Shown piece after piece: positions 5,927-9,075 of a DNA stretch of 9,075 bases. The stretch's first letter is position 1. Each line of letters begins with the position of its first letter. This DNA is from Candidatus Omnitrophota bacterium. GTDB taxonomy: Bacteria > Omnitrophota > Gorgyraeia > Gygaellales > Profunditerraquicolaceae. The notes under the pieces were generated by a model. That model ran no database searches and was not told where the DNA came from. It saw only the letters and a list, made by a program, of their open reading frames with translations. The position numbers and the translations under genes are program-made. Location of the stretch: NCBI GenBank assembly GCA_023229385.1, contig JALNZI010000052.1, positions 1 through 9,075 of the forward strand, written 5' to 3'.

Positions 5927-6462
5927 ATTATATGGGCAATGGTAATGTGTGCTTCCTGAATCCTGGCGGTTATTTTAGAAGGGACCAGTAAAGATACATC
6001 CGCTAATTTCACAATTTCTCCTCCGTCGCCACCGCTTAAGGCTACAGTTTTAATCCCCATTTTCTTGGCTTGCTTAATCCCTAAAGCTACGTTTTTTGCC
6101 TTGCCGCTGGTAGATATGCCTAAAACAACATCATTCTTCTTGCCTAAGGCCTCTACCTGTCTTGAGAAAACTACATCATAACCATAATCATTCGCCAGAG
6201 AAGTCAATATTGAAGTATTGGTGGTCAAAGCTATCCCAGCCAATGCCGAACGATCCTTTTTAAAACGGCCGACGAGCTCAGCGGCAATATGCTGGCTGTC
6301 GCTGGCTGAACCGCCATTGCCAAAGACAATCACCTTGCCGTCTTTTTTAAGGCAATCTATCATAAGATGGGAAATCTCAAAGATTGAATCAATCTGATTA
6401 CGCAGAATCTCTTCTTTAACCTGGATACTTTCTAAAAGTATATCCTTAATTCTCTCGCGCAT
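5884..6462 (-). CDS. gmhA: Sedoheptulose-7-phosphate isomerase GmhA
   Basis: The enzyme converts sedoheptulose-7-phosphate to D-glycero-D-manno-heptose-7-phosphate, the first step of ADP-heptose synthesis. From the ATG at 6462 it has 192 residues, the usual length, and opens MRERIKDIL. The SIS-domain phosphate loop FGNGGSASDSQHIAAEL (47-63) holds the catalytic-region glutamate E62. LTTNTSILTSLANDYGYD, GISTSGKAKNV and the C-terminal QEAHITIAHIICEMIE helix with active-site histidines are also present. A longer frame could begin at a GTG at 6486. The ATG is preferred because GGAGG sits six bases upstream and the extra eight residues would come from leader hairpin sequence. The gene lies 65 bases after the pfk stop and overlaps the adenylyltransferase frame, giving two consecutive heptose enzymes. 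Confidence 0.95.
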   Translation of the reverse strand: MRERIKDILLESIQVKEEILRNQIDSIFEISHLMIDCLKKDGKVIVFGNGGSASDSQHIAAELVGRFKKDRSALAGIALTTNTSILTSLANDYGYDVVFSRQVEALGKKNDVVLGISTSGKAKNVALGIKQAKKMGIKTVALSGGDGGEIVKLADVSLLVPSKITARIQEAHITIAHIICEMIEQELCQEQK

Positions 6463-6468
6463 TTTTTT

Positions 6469-6515
6469 CCTCCACCTGGAGGACACCCGCGCAAATCAAA
6501 TAAGCGCGGGGTGCC
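6469..6515 (-). promoter_or_regulatory. Two-hairpin gmhA leader with sequestered Shine-Dalgarno
   Basis: The minus-strand RNA between pfk and gmhA has two adjacent stems. Hairpin 1 (6515 to 6482) pairs GGCACCCCGCGC with GCGCGGGTGTC: seven GC pairs, one bulged C and four more pairs, around an 11-base loop. Hairpin 2 (6482 to 6469) is CCTCC-AGGT-GGAGG, in which the 3' arm is exactly the gmhA ribosome site. The stems compete for the base at 6482. No U run follows hairpin 1, so it does not look like an intrinsic terminator. It could slow translation of gmhA, block exonucleases or be a processing site. A regulatory role is inference. Confidence 0.5.
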
Positions 6516-6527
6516 TTCCATGTTATT

Positions 6528-7559
6528 TTAACCAAAGAATACCTTGGCAATATCATATAGCTCCATATCGACAGTCTTTAAAGCCTTCACTGCATCTTCA
6601 AGCGGCACGTCAATAATCTTGATACCAGCCAAAGCCACCATCCTGCCGAATTTCTTATTCTTAATCAGCTCAACTGCTTTTACTCCCAGGCGTGTGCCTA
6701 ATACGCGGTCAAAAGCAGTAGGAGAGCCGCCTCTTTGTATATGGCCTAAAACACTAACCCTGGTTTCAAAACCGGTTCTTTTCTCAATTAAAGCAGCTAA
6801 ATTCTCTCCAATGCCTCCCAGGCGGACATGGCCAAACGCGTCAAGCTTCTGCTCCTGAGTAACCATATCTCCATCTTTAAACTGAGCGCCTTCGGCAACT
6901 ACAACAATGCTGAAGGTCTTTCCTCTGGCGTGCCTTTTTTTAATAATCGCACACACCTCGTCTATATCAATCGGAATCTCCGGAATTAAAATAACATCCG
7001 CCCCGCCGGCAATCCCGGCTTCAATAGCAATCCAACCAGCATGCCTGCCCATAACCTCAGCCACGATAATCCGATGATGGCTTTCAGCTGTAGTATGCAA
7101 GCGGTCAATACATTCCGTGGCAACATTTAAAGCAGTATCAAAACCAAAAGTATAATCAGTAGCGGATAAATCATTATCTATAGTCTTGGGCACTCCGACG
7201 ATATTCGATATGCCGTCTTTAATTAACTTTGAAGCAACGCCCAGGGTATCTTCGCCGCCGACAGCAACCAGGGCATCAAGACCCATTTTTTTAAAACTAT
7301 TCTTAACTTTTTCTACGTCACCTTGAGTTTTATACGGATTAGTCCGGCTGGTACCCAGGATGGTTCCGCCTTTAGGCAGTATCCCGGAAACAGTATCTAA
7401 ATTTAAAGGCATAGTGTCGTTCTCAACCAACCCTTTCCAACCGTTCTTAATGCCTACTATTTCATAACCTTCGAGCAAGGCCTTACGTACCACCGCCCGA
7501 ATTACCGGATTTAATCCCGGACAATCTCCACCGCCTGTTAAAATACCAATCCTTGCCAT
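6528..7559 (-). CDS. pfp: 6-phosphofructokinase, PPi-dependent type by active-site residues
   Basis: This cytoplasmic enzyme phosphorylates fructose-6-phosphate to fructose-1,6-bisphosphate. The 343-residue protein has TGGGDCPGLN (8-17), GGEDTLG (101-107), VPKTIDNDLSATDYTFGFDTA (123-143, with catalytic aspartates 128 and 130), EVMGRHAGW (168-176) and the sugar-binding LGHIQRGGSPTAFDR near 261-275. D104 and K125 stand where ATP-using E. coli PfkA has glycines. In the family this Asp/Lys pair is the classic mark of pyrophosphate-dependent enzymes (EC 2.7.1.90), whose reaction is reversible and which can also act on sedoheptulose-7-phosphate. The ATG has GGAG seven bases upstream and lies 24 bases after the amaP-like gene. 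gmhA, which uses sedoheptulose-7-phosphate, is next. Phosphoryl-donor specificity is inferred from residues, so the symbol is tentative. Confidence 0.93.
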   Translation of the reverse strand: MARIGILTGGGDCPGLNPVIRAVVRKALLEGYEIVGIKNGWKGLVENDTMPLNLDTVSGILPKGGTILGTSRTNPYKTQGDVEKVKNSFKKMGLDALVAVGGEDTLGVASKLIKDGISNIVGVPKTIDNDLSATDYTFGFDTALNVATECIDRLHTTAESHHRIIVAEVMGRHAGWIAIEAGIAGGADVILIPEIPIDIDEVCAIIKKRHARGKTFSIVVVAEGAQFKDGDMVTQEQKLDAFGHVRLGGIGENLAALIEKRTGFETRVSVLGHIQRGGSPTAFDRVLGTRLGVKAVELIKNKKFGRMVALAGIKIIDVPLEDAVKALKTVDMELYDIAKVFFG

Positions 7560-7583
7560 TTTTGAGCTCCTTATTTAAATTGT

Positions 7584-8192
7584 TTATACCCTGCCATATC
7601 CACTAAAAGGTATTGCCGAAGGGTCTTCTTTATCAAAATCTCTTTTTCTACGGTTATCTTTTTCATCATGAGTTATCTTGGCCACGTGGATCCTGATAAT
7701 CACCTGTTCTTCCAGCCCTAAAATCTCCTGGATTTTAGACTTGGTAATATCCTGGAGCCTGGAAGTAAGCTCCGGGATATTTGCTTCTGAGCGCAAAATA
7801 ATGCGCATATCCACGATAATACCTTTCTTGTTGGCCACGACATTAGGCCTTAACTCTTTTACTTCCGGGATAACCCCTGCCAGCCTGCGGATCAAATCCT
7901 CGACAGCTGAAAGCGAGATAGTTACCTGGCCGCTGGAAGTAGCAAAGGCAATTGTCTTTTCTCTCTGGAACCTTCCTAAAATAATCTGGGCGAAAGAAAA
8001 ACTGATTAGAATTAAAAGTAACCCAGCAAAACCAATAACCAGACGGGAATTTGAACTGGTCTGGGCATAGATCAGCAAATTATTAATATCCTGCGGGAGC
8101 AGTATATTCAACGAAAACACAATAAACGCCAGACCCATCAAAATAATAATCACGGCGTAAAACATAATCCCCAACACAGTAAAGAATTTCAT
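7584..8192 (-). CDS. amaP: AmaP-like membrane anchor with Asp23-like domain
   Basis: The 202-residue protein has two N-terminal membrane helices (about 5-29 and 51-73) joined by a short loop, followed by a soluble Asp23-like region (about 80-170; GQVTISLSAVEDLIRR, GIIVDMRIILRSEANIPEL, the helix TSRLQDITKSKIQEIL, and VIIRIHVAKI). It ends in a charged, probably disordered tail. This layout matches AmaP, which in Staphylococcus aureus anchors Asp23 to the membrane. The start has GGGGG six bases upstream and lies 3 bases after the Asp23 gene stop, so the two products are probably partners. The molecular function of the complex is unknown; in Firmicutes it is linked to envelope stress. The symbol is by analogy. 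Confidence 0.85.
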   Translation of the reverse strand: MKFFTVLGIMFYAVIIILMGLAFIVFSLNILLPQDINNLLIYAQTSSNSRLVIGFAGLLLILISFSFAQIILGRFQREKTIAFATSSGQVTISLSAVEDLIRRLAGVIPEVKELRPNVVANKKGIIVDMRIILRSEANIPELTSRLQDITKSKIQEILGLEEQVIIRIHVAKITHDEKDNRRKRDFDKEDPSAIPFSGYGRV

Positions 8193-8195
8193 TCT

Positions 8196-8549
8196 CTACC
8201 CCCTTTCTATGCCCTTCACATTTACATTAACATCTTTTACGGAAAAATTACTCATCTTCTCTAAAGCCAGACGGACATTCTCCTGGACCCTGGCGCAAGT
8301 TTCCGGGATATTATAACCGTATTTAATTACCAAGGGGATATCCATCTTTATCTCTTCGTTTCTAGTTATATCCACCTTGATCGCCAGAAAAGATTTCTGG
8401 CCGAATAATTCAAAAAGGTTGGCTTTAAAACTTGCGCCGATCCTTTTAACACCTTCTATCTCCAGGGCAGCAATAGAAGCCAGCGAAGAAACTGCATTCT
8501 TATGCATCCTGACTACACCTAATTCATTCCTTGATTCATCCGGATTCAT
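8196..8549 (-). CDS. Asp23/Gls24-family protein (YqhY-like)
   Basis: This 117-residue soluble protein has the Asp23 family pattern: an N-terminal strand ELGVVRMHKNAVSSLASIAALEIEGV in two pieces (9-34), a central FLAIKVDITRNEEIKMDIPLVIKYGYNIPETC region, the long helix ARVQENVRLALEKMSNF, and the final strand VKDVNVNVKGI. The family forms filaments or membrane-associated patches in Firmicutes. Its start follows the accC stop directly (TAAATG), with GGAG five bases upstream. In Bacillus subtilis the homologue yqhY also lies next to accBC and has been linked to acetyl-CoA carboxylase control. The same neighbourhood here supports a YqhY-type role, but this is inference from position. The next gene encodes its likely membrane anchor. 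Confidence 0.9.
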   Translation of the reverse strand: MNPDESRNELGVVRMHKNAVSSLASIAALEIEGVKRIGASFKANLFELFGQKSFLAIKVDITRNEEIKMDIPLVIKYGYNIPETCARVQENVRLALEKMSNFSVKDVNVNVKGIERG

Positions 8550-9075
8550 TTATTCTCCCTTGACTTCACTCGCTAAAAGATCTTGTACAAAATGCGTAGA
8601 AATATCGCCTTTTTTAAATAACGGATTATCCATCAACTTAAGGTGGAAAGGAACAGTGGTCTTAATCGGAGCGATATGAAACTCGCTCAATGCCCTGCGC
8701 ATAGTCCTGATCGCTTCATTGCGGTTAGCACCGTAAACAATAAGTTTGGCTAAAAGGGAATCATAGTAAGAAGGCACTTCGTAACCGGCGTAAATATGCG
8801 TATCCACGCGCACATTCGGCCCGCCCGGAAGAATTAACGCCTCAATCTTACCCGGAGACGGCATAAAATTATTATCCGGATCTTCAGCGTTAATCCGGCA
8901 TTCTATCGCCGCACCCTTAATCTGCACTTCTTCCTGCTTAATCCTCAACTTCTCTCCGCTGGCTACCCGGATCTGTTCCTTAATCAGGTCAATACCGGTA
9001 ACCATTTCAGTAACCGGATGTTCTACCTGAATACGCGTATTCATCTCCATAAAATAGAAATTGTTGGTTTTGGCA
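8550..9075 (-). CDS. accC: Acetyl-CoA carboxylase biotin carboxylase subunit, C-terminal part
   Basis: The frame is open to the right edge, so the 5' part of the gene is missing; 174 codons are present. The enzyme carboxylates biotin on the carrier protein AccB using ATP and bicarbonate, the first half-reaction of fatty-acid synthesis. The visible part starts in the ATP-grasp core (NFYFMEMNTRIQVEHPVTEM, with the catalytic glutamate, asparagine and arginine of EMNTR) and continues through the ECRINAEDP segment (ATP/bicarbonate site). It then runs into the C-terminal domain with PSPGKI, THIYAGYEVPSYYDSLLAKLIVYG and ALSEFHIAPIKTTVPF. The C-terminus VQDLLASEVKGE is at normal length for AccC. No residue loss is apparent. 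AccB would be expected just beyond the right edge. Confidence 0.97.
   Translation of the reverse strand, partial: AKTNNFYFMEMNTRIQVEHPVTEMVTGIDLIKEQIRVASGEKLRIKQEEVQIKGAAIECRINAEDPDNNFMPSPGKIEALILPGGPNVRVDTHIYAGYEVPSYYDSLLAKLIVYGANRNEAIRTMRRALSEFHIAPIKTTVPFHLKLMDNPLFKKGDISTHFVQDLLASEVKGE

Noticed and set aside
6463..6486. Upstream GTG start for gmhA adding eight residues
   Set aside because: The added codons overlap both leader hairpins, while a textbook GGAGG six bases before the ATG at 6462 fixes the start.
6482..6515. GC-rich stem after pfk as an intrinsic terminator
   Set aside because: No U run follows it; the next bases are CCTCCAGG leading into the gmhA ribosome site.
7678..8070. Plus-strand open frame of 130 codons
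   Set aside because: It is antisense to the amaP-like gene, which has clear membrane helices, an Asp23-like domain and a good ribosome site.

Overview
All protein genes and the single tRNA read on the minus strand, so transcription runs from the right edge to the left edge. The genes are packed tightly. Several pairs share an ATGA stop/start overlap (668-671, 2266-2269, 4388-4391), and one shares TGATG at 5412-5416. The only gap longer than 70 bases is 3026-3107, and it holds a hairpin repeat. The sequence suggests a diderm bacterium of moderate GC, because heptose-LPS precursor genes (gmhA, hldE-type adenylyltransferase) sit beside a LysM/LytM envelope lipoprotein. The mix also includes an Asp23/AmaP pair, a PPi-type phosphofructokinase and the ThiD2 kinase. 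With the GGGGACGG-type repeat, this recalls uncultured phyla such as Omnitrophota. That placement is an inference from memory and was not tested.

Right block (9075 to 5414): the 3' end of accC (biotin carboxylase), a YqhY-like Asp23 protein, an AmaP-like membrane protein, a phosphofructokinase with PPi-type active-site residues, gmhA, and the adenylyltransferase half of HldE. It links fatty-acid initiation, envelope-associated Asp23 proteins, sugar-phosphate metabolism and ADP-heptose synthesis. A two-hairpin leader lies just before gmhA, and the second hairpin would mask its ribosome binding site.

Middle block (5414 to 3108): thiD2, thiE and thiC follow without any gap. They cover the pyrimidine branch of thiamine synthesis (ThiC makes HMP-P, ThiD2 phosphorylates it) and the coupling step (ThiE). 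No thiazole genes and no TPP riboswitch are visible. ThiD2 and ThiE, often one fused protein, are separate overlapping frames here, and a six-A run lies in the overlap.

Boundary (3107 to 2955): a perfect 24-bp inverted repeat, probably a REP-like element that can also terminate transcription, followed by tRNA-Gly(CCC).

Left block (2925 to 1): a LysM/LytM lipoprotein whose zinc ligands are lost, an AAA/STAND-type ATPase with a degenerate nuclease-like C-terminus, a YfcE/MJ0936-type phosphodiesterase, and the start of a HIT-family hydrolase cut by the window edge. The coupled lipoprotein-ATPase pair is the least understood part. No phage genes, insertion sequence, CRISPR array or complete defence system is visible.
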